Source: Halobaculum sp. MBLA0143
GTDB taxonomy: Archaea; Halobacteriota; Halobacteria; Halobacteriales; Haloferacaceae
Reading direction: 5' to 3'
Length of the DNA stretch: 64,000 nucleotides
Assembly: GCF_041361465.1 (NCBI RefSeq)
Contig: NZ_JBGKAC010000002.1
Location: 62,001-126,000 of the forward strand
Positions 7,998-16,030 of this stretch are shown in pieces (the stretch's first letter is position 1; each line of letters begins with the position of its first letter). Below the pieces are notes generated by a model. That model was not told the origin of the DNA. It saw only the letters and a program-made list of their open reading frames with translations, and did not search any database. A program made the position numbers and the translations under genes.

Positions 7998-9440
7998 CTA
8001 CGAGCGCTCCTCGTCGCCCTCGTCGCCTGGCTCGCCCTCCCAGGTGGTGTCGGGCTCGTCTTCCGCGTCGGCGTCCGTCGGGTCGCCGTTACTCCTCTCC
8101 GACGGGTCGACCGTGGTGTCGCCGTCGTCCGGGTGGCCGTCTCGTAGTTCTTCGTCCGGGTCGCTATCGCGCAGTTCTTCGTCCGAGTCGCTATCGCGCA
8201 GTTCTTCCTCCAGGTCGCCGTCGGTCGTCGTCTCCTCGAACGACGGCGTGGCCCCGGCGCCACCCCCGTCGGCACGCGACGCTCGTCCGTCGGCCTGCTC
8301 GTCGTTCGTGCCGGACAGACCGACCGACGGCAGCCCGTCGCCCAGGTCGAACCCGCCGCGCGCTCGGACGACCTCGGGCTCGGGCGGGCTGTAGACGTAC
8401 ACTACCTCGCCGTACCGGACGAAGTAGTCGCCGGTGTCACCCCGGAGGACGGCCTCGTCGGCGTCGATTGCGAGATCCACCAGGTCGGAAAGCGAGTTCG
8501 CCTCGGCGACGGTCCCGTCCGTGAGCGTCCGTGGCACCTCGGCGTCGATCACCCACTCGCCGAACTCCGAGGCGTCGCTCCGGTAGGCCAGCCACTCCGA
8601 CTCGACGGGATCGAGCCGGAACGCGCCGGCGCGTCGACCGACGACCGCGACGGCGAGTCCGGCGAGCCCGACGAGCAACGCGACCGGGCCACCGACCTGC
8701 CTGGGGAGCCCGGGGTCGTTCGGGACGACGACCGTCCGCGTCCACTCTCGACCCCCGGGAGTCGCCCCGACGGGCGTGAGTCGGTAGACGCCGTCGGCGA
8801 CCTCGACGCGGAGCCGACGGGTCCACGTCGTCTCGACCGGTCTGTCGGCGACGGTGCCGACGAGCCGAATCTCGGCGCGTACCTCCGTGTACACCTCGCC
8901 GGGTGACCCGCCGAGGCTGGCGACGAGCGCGTCCGTCTCGCCGTCCAGCCGAGTAGCGTTCAGCTCCGTCTCGGCCGACAGCTGCTCGCCCGGCGCGAGC
9001 CGGCCCCGCTCCGTCCGGAGCCGGCGTTCCGTCTGCCAGAGCGTCTGCTCGTCGGCCCCGGGGCCCTCGCCGGTCACGACCGCGCGCCGGACGACCGACA
9101 GGACCACCGTCGTGGTGACGTTACCGTCGTCGGTCGCGGTGTAGCCGGGCGCGAACTGGGCTCTGAACCTCGGTGACGCTCGCGTGAGATACGCCGAGCG
9201 GTTCTCCAACGTGACGTTGCGCGGAAACACGGGGTTCAGTTTCGTCACGCGGGCGCTGTGCCGGACGGTGTCCGTCGGCGACCACGCCGCGACCGTCTCT
9301 CGTTCCGTGTGCGTCCCCGGGTCGACGTGCCCGGTGTACGTTGCCCAGCCGCCCACGGCCGCGAGGACGACCAACCCGACCACGACGACCCCGAACCACC
9401 TCCCGACCGTCCGCCGGAGTACCAACCAGAAACGATTCAC
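7998..9440 (-). CDS. DUF5305 family membrane protein
   Basis: The 480-residue protein has one N-terminal membrane segment (about 16-36), an extracellular beta-rich part with an R-x-S-A-Y-L-T-R-x-S-P-x-F stretch, a second membrane segment (about 248-268) and an acidic cytoplasmic tail. The layout fits DUF5305, an archaeal family that often sits with DUF1102 proteins and a signal peptidase. The tail contains repeats of the type DSDEELRD; at the DNA level these are near-identical 24-27-bp units around 8145-8215. It is divergent from the PKD-domain surface protein gene, which fits the known DUF1102/DUF5305 association, but no signal peptidase gene is in the window. Confidence 0.7.
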   Translation of the reverse strand: MNRFWLVLRRTVGRWFGVVVVGLVVLAAVGGWATYTGHVDPGTHTERETVAAWSPTDTVRHSARVTKLNPVFPRNVTLENRSAYLTRASPRFRAQFAPGYTATDDGNVTTTVVLSVVRRAVVTGEGPGADEQTLWQTERRLRTERGRLAPGEQLSAETELNATRLDGETDALVASLGGSPGEVYTEVRAEIRLVGTVADRPVETTWTRRLRVEVADGVYRLTPVGATPGGREWTRTVVVPNDPGLPRQVGGPVALLVGLAGLAVAVVGRRAGAFRLDPVESEWLAYRSDASEFGEWVIDAEVPRTLTDGTVAEANSLSDLVDLAIDADEAVLRGDTGDYFVRYGEVVYVYSPPEPEVVRARGGFDLGDGLPSVGLSGTNDEQADGRASRADGGGAGATPSFEETTTDGDLEEELRDSDSDEELRDSDPDEELRDGHPDDGDTTVDPSERSNGDPTDADAEDEPDTTWEGEPGDEGDEERS

Positions 9441-9717
9441 AGTAATCTATGGTGTGTGCCACACAGAAAATAGTTCCCGGTCGCGGGCACGGAAAGGGTC
9501 GTCTGCGCCGCGTCTGGCCTGGCCTGCGACGAGGGGCACGGCGTTCAACCGCCGCCTACGGACCCCTGGAGGGCGTCGGGGGGTCGGTCTCACCCCGTTC
9601 AGACCCGGCCTGAAGGCTTCCGGCGGTGGCTGAGGTGGTGCGAGGTGGGTCGTAACCAAGTCCCCGGGAGACGAACGACGTGACGATGCAGGTTGGAGTG
9701 TCGGTGGTGAGTCCGTC

Positions 9718-11370
9718 GTGAGGCGACGGCGTCTGGTGGCGGCGGTGGCCGTCGTCGCCGCGTTGTCCGCGATGACGGCGACCGGCGCCGTCGTGTTGGA
9801 CGGGGGTGACAGTCTGATGACTCCCGCAGAGGCGGTCGAACTGCGGCCAGCGGACGGCCCGAACGGGGCGTACGCCGGCTTCGACGGTGACGGCGAGCTG
9901 CAGGTGACCGTCGACAGTGCGCTCACGAACGGGCGAACGGTGCTCCGACGGGTGTTCGTCGTCGCCAACACGGGCAACGAAAGCGTCCGAGTGTGGCTCT
10001 CGGACGACTCGGAGTCGGTGTCGTTCCTCGCGGCCGGCTGCGAACTCGACCGGTCGGACCCGTGTCGCGTCGCCGGCGGCGACCGGTTCTCGGTCGGCGT
10101 GGTCGTCGACGCGGACGACGGGGTCGCCGTCTCGGAGCTGACCGTCCACGCGCTCGTCCCCGGAGCCAACGACAGTGATCCGAACGCGACCGTCGAGCAG
10201 ATGTCCGACGGTGTCCGGGTGACCGTCCCAGAGACGGGCCCCGACGGATCCGTCACTGCTGACGTGAACGTCTCGGGTGACGACGGCAACGTGACGGTGG
10301 AGTCCGTGGGCGCCAGCACGAACCGCGAGACGGCGTTGTCACTGACGGTCGAGACCGGGGCGAACCGGTCTGCGGTGGACGCGGACGCAGCGCCGGCGAA
10401 CACGACCGGCGAGCCGGTCGGCTACGTCCGCGTCGACCACGACACTCCCGAGTCGACGTTCGACCGCGTGACGTTCGGCATCGCCGTCGCCCGCGATCGG
10501 CTGGTGGCGATGGGAATCGAGCCGAGCAACGTCCGGCTGGCTCGGTACCACGACGGTGCCTGGACTCGCCTGCCGACGCGAGTCGTCGAGCGCGGGGCGG
10601 ACGTGATCCGGTTCCGGGCTCGCTCGCCCGGGGCCTCGACGTTCGCGGTCGTTGGAGTCCCCGACGACCAGTCGGTAGGGAGGGCCGGTGTCCCGTCGAG
10701 TCGGGTCCGTCCCCCGGAGGCGGCGGTGTCGGCACCGAAGACGGCGGCCGCCGGCGAAGCCGTCGTCGTCGACGCGAGCGGGTCGACGGACAACGCCGGC
10801 GTCGTGCGTTACCGTTGGGACACGGACGGCGACGGGACGGTGGAACGCGTGACGGGTGACGCGACGCTTCGGTGGACCCCGGATCGGCCGGGCGTCTACG
10901 AACTGCGGGTCGTCACCGTCGACTACGCCGGGCTGACCGACGCCGCGACGGTCACCGTCGACGTGCAGTCGAACGCGACGGCGACAGTGACCCCGACGCA
11001 GACACCCCAGACGACACCCACGCCGACGGAGACGCAGACGCCGCAGGCGACCCAGACGCCGACCGAGACCCAGACGCCGCAGGCGACCCAGACGCCGACC
11101 GAGACCCAGACGCCGCAGGCGACCCAGACGCCGACCGAGACACAGACGCCGACCGAGACCCGAACACCGACTGCCACACCCTCGTCGGCGGTGACACCGA
11201 CGGAAACCCGGACACCACAGGTCACCCAGACCCCCTCGTCGGCGACGCCGACTGCCGCGACGGAGCGACCGGTCGTAGAGCCGTTCGGGTTCCCGGCGAC
11301 GGAGTTCGGACTCCTGGTCGGCGCTATCTTACTGGTCGGCCTGGGGGCGTGGTACCGTTCGCGGTCGTGA
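9718..11370 (+). CDS. Membrane-anchored surface protein: DUF1102-like, PGF-pre-PGF and PKD domains
   Basis: GTG start; 550 residues. Order of parts: hydrophobic signal (about 4-25); DUF1102-like domain (about 30-150, VFVVANTGNESVRVWLSD); a PGF-pre-PGF-like domain (about 225-320, with RLARYHDGAWTRLPTRVVE and STFAVVGV); a PKD domain (about 325-415, DASGSTDNAGVVRYRWDTDG); a Thr/Pro-rich stalk of TPTETQTPQATQ repeats (about 425-520); and a C-terminal membrane helix followed by YRSRS. No PGF motif precedes the last helix, so sorting by archaeosortase is not indicated. It looks like a cell-surface protein held by its C-terminal helix, with a stalk likely to be O-glycosylated. Confidence 0.8.
   Translation: MRRRRLVAAVAVVAALSAMTATGAVVLDGGDSLMTPAEAVELRPADGPNGAYAGFDGDGELQVTVDSALTNGRTVLRRVFVVANTGNESVRVWLSDDSESVSFLAAGCELDRSDPCRVAGGDRFSVGVVVDADDGVAVSELTVHALVPGANDSDPNATVEQMSDGVRVTVPETGPDGSVTADVNVSGDDGNVTVESVGASTNRETALSLTVETGANRSAVDADAAPANTTGEPVGYVRVDHDTPESTFDRVTFGIAVARDRLVAMGIEPSNVRLARYHDGAWTRLPTRVVERGADVIRFRARSPGASTFAVVGVPDDQSVGRAGVPSSRVRPPEAAVSAPKTAAAGEAVVVDASGSTDNAGVVRYRWDTDGDGTVERVTGDATLRWTPDRPGVYELRVVTVDYAGLTDAATVTVDVQSNATATVTPTQTPQTTPTPTETQTPQATQTPTETQTPQATQTPTETQTPQATQTPTETQTPTETRTPTATPSSAVTPTETRTPQVTQTPSSATPTAATERPVVEPFGFPATEFGLLVGAILLVGLGAWYRSRS
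11041..11148 (+). repeat. 36-bp minisatellite coding the Thr/Pro stalk
   Basis: Three consecutive, nearly identical 36-bp units encode 12-residue PQATQTPTETQT repeats of the stalk. Shorter partial units flank them. As the period is a multiple of three, copy-number change would alter stalk length in frame. Confidence 0.85.
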
Positions 11371-11404
11371 CCGGGCGGCGGCAGCGAGCCGTCCCGTGAC
11401 CCCG

Positions 11405-12235
11405 TCAGGCGTCGATCTCCGGGAGACTGTAGGCGGCGACGAAGGTCACTGCGAACCCGAGGAGGTGGGTGTAGAGGTTGAGGACGGTGCCGTCGCCGGT
11501 CGGGTTCGCGGGGAACGCGACGGCCGGGAAGCCGGCGAGCGCGACACAGGCGACGACGGCCAGCTCCGCGAATCCCGGACGGCGGGCGGTCGGGTGGAGC
11601 AACGAGTCGGCCGCGCGGGCTCGGCGGCCGACGGCGACGGCGTAGCCGGCGGCGACGACGGCGGCGCCGGCGGCGACGGCCAGCGTGGCGGTGGTGTGGG
11701 GCCGGACCGCCAACGCGATCAGCGTCGCCTCGACGAAGAAGACGAGCGGCGCGTCCGCGCGGGAACACCACCCGGCCGACAGCGTCTGCGCGGTGTACTC
11801 GACGACCAACAGCCCGGTCACGGCCAGCAGCCCCATCGACAGCCCGGAGAAGCCGTAGCCGATCCGCGGACGGACGACCGCGAGGTTGAGCGCCGACAGC
11901 GTCACCGGCAGCGCCGTGACCAGCACGACGAACACGACACGGAACCGAGCCTGTTCACCCGCGAACACGGCCAGTGCGTACGCCGTCGGCGCCAACAGGA
12001 GGTAGCTCCCGAGGTTGACGAGCAGGTGTGTCGGATCGAAGTGGACGAAGTGGGCCGTGTACGCCGACAACAGCGTCGGGTGCGTGTAGTCGAACACGAG
12101 TCCTCGTTTGACCCCCGTGGGGAGCGCGTAGACGGCGACGAGCACCACCGGGACTGCGACGAGTCCGACCAGATCGACCGGGCGTGAGCCGGTTCGGAGG
12201 AGCCGCCAGAACCCAGTCTCGACAGCGTCGTCCAT
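11405..12235 (-). CDS. Rhomboid-family intramembrane serine protease
   Basis: The ATG at 12235 gives 276 residues; an earlier in-frame ATG adds 30 residues of non-membrane sequence and is less likely. Rhomboid hallmarks are all present: HLLVN (His70, Asn74) in an early membrane helix, GFSG with nucleophile Ser130, and a conserved His257 in the last helix region (NLYTHLLGF). Six or more hydrophobic segments are visible. Rhomboids cleave single-pass membrane proteins within the bilayer. Candidate nearby substrates include the C-terminally anchored surface protein that converges on it; this is inference from position only. Confidence 0.8.
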   Translation of the reverse strand: MDDAVETGFWRLLRTGSRPVDLVGLVAVPVVLVAVYALPTGVKRGLVFDYTHPTLLSAYTAHFVHFDPTHLLVNLGSYLLLAPTAYALAVFAGEQARFRVVFVVLVTALPVTLSALNLAVVRPRIGYGFSGLSMGLLAVTGLLVVEYTAQTLSAGWCSRADAPLVFFVEATLIALAVRPHTTATLAVAAGAAVVAAGYAVAVGRRARAADSLLHPTARRPGFAELAVVACVALAGFPAVAFPANPTGDGTVLNLYTHLLGFAVTFVAAYSLPEIDA

Positions 12236-12326
12236 CGCCCCCGGCTGGGGGCCGGCGACACTTGATTCCAGGCCCCGTGTCACCACTTCGGTCTCACCTC
12301 GAAACCCGGCTCGGCGGGTGGGCAAC

Positions 12327-12536
12327 TCACTCGCGGCCGGCGAGAACGACCGCGGCGGCGACCACCGCCGCGGCGGCGGCGACGTTCACGACCCCGAACG
12401 CGACCACGTCGAGCAGGTGCAGCCCCCACACCACCGCGGTGGCGAAACAGACGGCGAACGCGGCCGTCACAGAGAGCGACACCCCGTCGTCGTCGTCGAG
12501 CGCGTCCACGCCAGAACGTCGGACGTCCGTCGACAC
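12327..12536 (-). CDS. Small two-helix membrane protein
   Basis: 69 residues from a GTG start. After about 20 polar, Asp-rich residues (DALDDDDG) come two hydrophobic helices separated by only a few residues (about 22-40 and 43-65), ending in AGRE. The gene is 91 bp upstream of the rhomboid gene on the same strand. No family was recognised. High GC at third codon positions supports it as coding. Confidence 0.5.
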   Translation of the reverse strand: MSTDVRRSGVDALDDDDGVSLSVTAAFAVCFATAVVWGLHLLDVVAFGVVNVAAAAAVVAAAVVLAGRE

Positions 12537-12602
12537 GTAGCTTGCGGCCCCGACGACCGTCTGGGACGACTGATCCGTCTTGGTGTCCGTCGCCGGTGAC
12601 TC

Positions 12603-12747
12603 ACCGTCTCGATGCCTGTCGGCGGTGACTCACCGTCTCGATGCCTGTCGGCGACGACTCACCGTCTCGATGCCTGTCGGCGGTGACTCACCGTCTCGAT
12701 GTCTGTCGGCGGTGACTCACCGTCTCGATGTCTGTCGGCGGTGACTC
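12603..12747. repeat. Tandem array, five 29-bp units
   Basis: ACCGTCTCGA recurs at 12603, 12632, 12661, 12690 and 12719, exactly 29 bp apart. The units differ at one or two bases (for example GATGCC versus GATGTC, and GGCGACGA instead of GGCGGTGA in the second unit). Degenerate half units (CGTCGCCGGTGAC) flank the array at 12588-12600 and 12761-12773. The period is not a multiple of three and there are no unique spacers, so it is neither a coding repeat nor a CRISPR array. It lies in a 549-bp gap between a small membrane-protein gene and a peptidase gene. Confidence 0.9.
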
Positions 12748-12862
12748 GCCACTTTCGCTTCCGTCGCCGGTGACCCGCCGACGGGTCGAGACAGTGGTGG
12801 CGCCCCCGCAACCCGTGACGAACCGGCAGACAGTGGGGACGGACCTCTGCAACATGAGGCCA

Positions 12863-12920
12863 TAACAGGTAGTAGTAACAGACGTACATAACAGATAGCT
12901 GTAGCAGATAATCGTAACAG
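12863..12920. repeat. Iteron-like array, five TAACAG boxes with 13-bp period
   Basis: TAACAG occurs at 12863, 12876, 12889 and 12915, and TAGCAG at 12902, so the boxes start exactly every 13 bases with 7-base variable spacers (GTAGTAG, ACGTACA, ATAGCTG, ATAATCG). The stretch is AT-rich against GC-rich surroundings. Constant boxes with variable spacers fit repeated protein-binding sites rather than recent duplication. No replication initiator or partition gene is adjacent. It lies about 165 bp upstream of the S9 peptidase start. Confidence 0.8.
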
Positions 12921-13085
12921 ACGTGCGGGACGGACGACTGCGACGGACGGCCGCGACGGCGTCGAAGCGGACGGTCGACGCGGGGATACCGACGCGGACG
13001 GGCACTGTCCCGAGTATCGCTCCCGTGTTTCGACACGAGTACTCCTACCAGTAACATAAAATGCCTCCCACCCCATCCAGTTTAC

Positions 13086-14984
13086 GTGTCAACCGAGACA
13101 ACAGACACCGACGACGTGTTGCGGGAACTGGCGTCTCTCCCGTCGCTGCTCGCGCCCACGGTCGGGCCGGACGGCGAGCAGATTGCCGTCTACTACGACG
13201 TGACCGGGCGCAACGAGCTCCACCTCCTCGACCCGGAGACGGGCGACCTGGAGCAGCTGAGCGACGGCGAGGTGCCGCGGGCGGTCCGGGCGGGGTTCGA
13301 GTGGCACCCGGACGGCGACCGGCTGTTCTTCCACCGCGACGAGGCCGGCGACGAGCAACACGACATCCACCAGATCGACCTCGACGGCGAGACGGAGCCC
13401 GTCGTAGAGATGGACGGACAGTGTCGGCTCCAGGCGGTCGGCGACGACGGCGAGACGCTGTTGTTCGCCTCCAGCGCCGGCGATCAGCTCAACCTCTACC
13501 GACACGACGTGCCGACGGGAGAGACGACGAAGCTGACGGACTACGAGCGGGCCGCCAGCGGCGGACTGCTGTCGCCGGACTGCGAGCAGATCGCGTTCAC
13601 CACCAACGAGACGGACGACTACGACAACCAGGACGTGTACGTCGCCGACCGTGACGGCGAGGACGTACGGGTGTTGGACATCGGCGACACCGGCGCGGAG
13701 ACGGCGCCGGTCGACTTCGGCCCGGACGGCGAACGGCTGCTCGTGTCGGACAACACCACCGACGTGGGTCGCTCGGGCGTGTACGACCTGGAGACGGACG
13801 AGGTGACCTGGTTCGGCGGCGACGGGTTCGACGAGTCGCCCGACCGCTTCCTGGCCGACGGCGAGCGGTTCGTCGCGGATCGCTCCCGCGACTCCGTTCA
13901 GGTACCCGTCGTGTACGACGTCGAGACCGGCGAGGCGACGGAACTGGAGCTGGATCCGGGCGTGTCGGGACTGCTGGGTGAACCGCTGGCGGACGGCCGT
14001 CAGGTCGTCTACCACACGGCCGCTTCCACGCGAGCGACGCTGTTGACGTACGACCTCGACGACGACGAGACGACGGAGCTGCTCCAGGCGGAGTACGGGC
14101 CGTTCTCACCGTCGGACTTCGTCGAGCCGGAGACGATCCGGTTCGACTCCGACGGCGTGCCGGAGACGCCGGCACGGGCGGTCGAACACGAGCCGGCCGA
14201 GGAGTACGAGATCCAGGGGCTCCTGTTCGACTCCGGCGTCCGGCCGTCGCCGTTGATCGTCAACCCCCACGGTGGCCCGCGGGCACGCGACCTACGGCGG
14301 TTCAGCTACCGGACGCAGTTCCTGCTGTCGCGTGGCTTCTCCGTGCTCCAGGTGAACTACCGCGGCTCCACCGGCCGTGGCCGCGAGTTCGTCCGGTCGT
14401 TGTACGACGACTGGGGCGGCGCAGAGCAGGGCGACGTCGCGATTGGCGTCGAGCACGTCCTCTCGGAGTACGACTGGATCGACGACGACCGGATCGTCGT
14501 CTACGGCGGCTCCTACGGCGGGTTCTCCACCAACTGGCAGGTCGTCCAGTACCCCGACCTGTACGACGCCGCCGTCACATCCGTCGGCCTCTCGGACTTG
14601 GTCGACATGTACGAGAACACGATGCCGCACTTCCGGACGGAGCTGATGGTCAAGAACCTCGGCACGCCCGACGAGAACCCGACGCTGTACGAGGAACGCA
14701 GTCCCGTCGAGCACGTCGAGAACCTCGACTGTCCGCTCCTGATCGTCCACGGCGTCAACGACCCGCGCGTACCGGTGTCGCAGGCCCGTATCCTCCGTGA
14801 CGCGCTGGAGGAGTCCGGCTTCGAGGCCGGCTCGGACGGCGACTTCGAGTACGAGGAGCTGGGCGAGGAGGGCCACGGGTCCTCGGACATCGACCAGAAG
14901 ATTCGCTCGCTGGAGCTGTTGGACGACTTCCTCGACCGTCGGATCGGCACCGAGGAGGCGCCCGTCGCGTCGCTCGACGACTAG
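13086..14984 (+). CDS. S9 family peptidase (prolyl oligopeptidase/acylaminoacyl peptidase type)
   Basis: The 632-residue protein starts at GTG. Residues about 20-370 form a TolB-like beta-propeller with repeated DGE/DGD strand ends (GFEWHPDGDRLFFHRDE, VDFGPDGERLLVSD). The C-terminal third is an alpha/beta hydrolase with nucleophile Ser476 in GGSYGG, Asp559 in VNDPRVP and His597 in EEGHGSS, the S9 triad. The length is usual for the family. No signal peptide is present, so it probably acts in the cytoplasm on oligopeptides. An AT-rich stretch (ACATAAAATG) about 30 bases upstream of the GTG fits a promoter. Confidence 0.9.
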   Translation: MSTETTDTDDVLRELASLPSLLAPTVGPDGEQIAVYYDVTGRNELHLLDPETGDLEQLSDGEVPRAVRAGFEWHPDGDRLFFHRDEAGDEQHDIHQIDLDGETEPVVEMDGQCRLQAVGDDGETLLFASSAGDQLNLYRHDVPTGETTKLTDYERAASGGLLSPDCEQIAFTTNETDDYDNQDVYVADRDGEDVRVLDIGDTGAETAPVDFGPDGERLLVSDNTTDVGRSGVYDLETDEVTWFGGDGFDESPDRFLADGERFVADRSRDSVQVPVVYDVETGEATELELDPGVSGLLGEPLADGRQVVYHTAASTRATLLTYDLDDDETTELLQAEYGPFSPSDFVEPETIRFDSDGVPETPARAVEHEPAEEYEIQGLLFDSGVRPSPLIVNPHGGPRARDLRRFSYRTQFLLSRGFSVLQVNYRGSTGRGREFVRSLYDDWGGAEQGDVAIGVEHVLSEYDWIDDDRIVVYGGSYGGFSTNWQVVQYPDLYDAAVTSVGLSDLVDMYENTMPHFRTELMVKNLGTPDENPTLYEERSPVEHVENLDCPLLIVHGVNDPRVPVSQARILRDALEESGFEAGSDGDFEYEELGEEGHGSSDIDQKIRSLELLDDFLDRRIGTEEAPVASLDD

Positions 14985-15040
14985 CCCGCCCGTCGGGCCC
15001 CTGCGACAGGTTCAGGCGGCTTCGGGCCCGACAGACGTTC

Positions 15041-15190
15041 GTGCTCCGACGCTTCGACTGCCGTAACTGTGGGACGGTGTACGCCGCCGTCGACCCACCG
15101 AGCGCGTGCGACGACTGTGGCGGTCGTCGGTTCGTCGAACTCGACGGCGACGACGGCGCCGCAGGATTCTTCGCCGGCGCCCTCCGGTGA
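15041..15190 (+). CDS. Small zinc-finger protein (49 residues, two CxxC knuckles)
   Basis: GTG start at 15041 and TGA at 15188-15190. The sequence begins MLRRFDCRNCGTVYAAVDP; CRNC (7-10) and CDDC (23-26) give a four-Cys zinc site of the CPxCG-related type common in haloarchaeal small proteins. The acidic C-terminus is ELDGDDGAAGFFAGALR. It lies 56 bp after the S9 peptidase gene. Small zinc-finger proteins of this class have been linked to varied regulatory phenotypes in Haloferax; the role here is unknown. The Cys spacing and codon use make chance unlikely. Confidence 0.65.
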   Translation: MLRRFDCRNCGTVYAAVDPPSACDDCGGRRFVELDGDDGAAGFFAGALR

Positions 15191-15270
15191 GTCGCCTCCG
15201 AATCCCTGCTACTCTCCGGTGAGTCGCCCCGGGCCACAGGCTTACACCCCTGCCTGTCGTTGCCCGTGGT

Positions 15271-15960
15271 GTGACCGACGGCGAACCGTACGATCCTGCG
15301 TACGCAGATCACCCCTCCGACGAGTACCCGCCGGACTGGCCGGCGCGGCGCAAGCGCGTCTTCGAGCGCGACGCCAACGGCTGTCAGTCCTGCGGCGTCA
15401 GGAGCACTCGTGTCGACGACGTGCGTCTGGAGGTGGACCACGTCGTCCCGAAGGCGGACGGCGGGAGCCACGCGCTCGACAACCTCCAGGCGCTGTGTCC
15501 GAGCTGTCACGCAGAGAAACACCCGAACAACGAGACCGTCGCCGGCCGTGCCAGAGAGTACGAGCGTCGCAACGCTCGCCCGTTCTGGCTGCGACTCCTC
15601 CGGCTGGCGCTCGTCGTCCCCGTGTTGTTGTCGCTGGCCGGCGGCACGGAGCGTGACGCTCGGGGCCGACGGCTCCAGCCGTTGGACCTGGCAGGCGCGC
15701 TCGCCCAGCCGGACGGCACCGGCGTCACCGTCGACGTGACGGTCGCGGAGCTGTGGTCGAGCGACGACGACAACGTCGCCCAACTGGGCCGGTTCCGAGG
15801 CGGAGACGACGACCGCTGCCGGTTCGTGGTCTGGGCCGGCGGCGATCACCCTCGACTGTCCGAGGGGGAGTCCGTCCGACTCGTCGGCGCGGAGACGGCG
15901 ACGTACGACGGCGAACCGCAGTTGGTCGTCGACCGGTGGACGGCGATCCGTCGTCGGTGA
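15271..15960 (+). CDS. HNH endonuclease with a membrane helix and OB-like C-terminal domain
   Basis: The 229-residue protein starts at GTG. Residues 25-85 form an HNH domain: Cys38/Cys41 and Cys76/Cys79 bind the structural zinc, the catalytic pair is DH (56-57), Asn71 is the middle residue and His84 closes the motif. A hydrophobic stretch at about 106-122 (LLRLALVVPVLLSLAG) looks like a membrane segment. The last 100 residues (VTVDVTVAELW, ESVRLVGAETATYDGEPQLVVD) resemble an OB-fold of the single-strand-binding or RPA type. This arrangement is unusual. The role could be DNA uptake, defence or repair; the domains are seen and the role is open. Confidence 0.7.
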   Translation: MTDGEPYDPAYADHPSDEYPPDWPARRKRVFERDANGCQSCGVRSTRVDDVRLEVDHVVPKADGGSHALDNLQALCPSCHAEKHPNNETVAGRAREYERRNARPFWLRLLRLALVVPVLLSLAGGTERDARGRRLQPLDLAGALAQPDGTGVTVDVTVAELWSSDDDNVAQLGRFRGGDDDRCRFVVWAGGDHPRLSEGESVRLVGAETATYDGEPQLVVDRWTAIRRR

Positions 15961-16030
15961 CGGTTCCGTCACGGGCGTCGACACCCGACCACCGGACTTT
16001 TGCCGCGACCGCCGGAATCGAGCGACCGGA

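Noticed and set aside
11396-12187. 263-residue plus-strand frame opposite the rhomboid gene
   Set aside because: Extremely Arg/Glu/Gly-rich shadow of the membrane protein on the other strand, without start context.
12603-12747. CRISPR array
   Set aside because: The 29-bp units follow each other without spacers and there are no cas genes.
12659-13076. Reverse-strand open frames over the two tandem arrays
   Set aside because: They are open only because the repeats lack stops; products are basic, repeat-driven and overlap in three frames.
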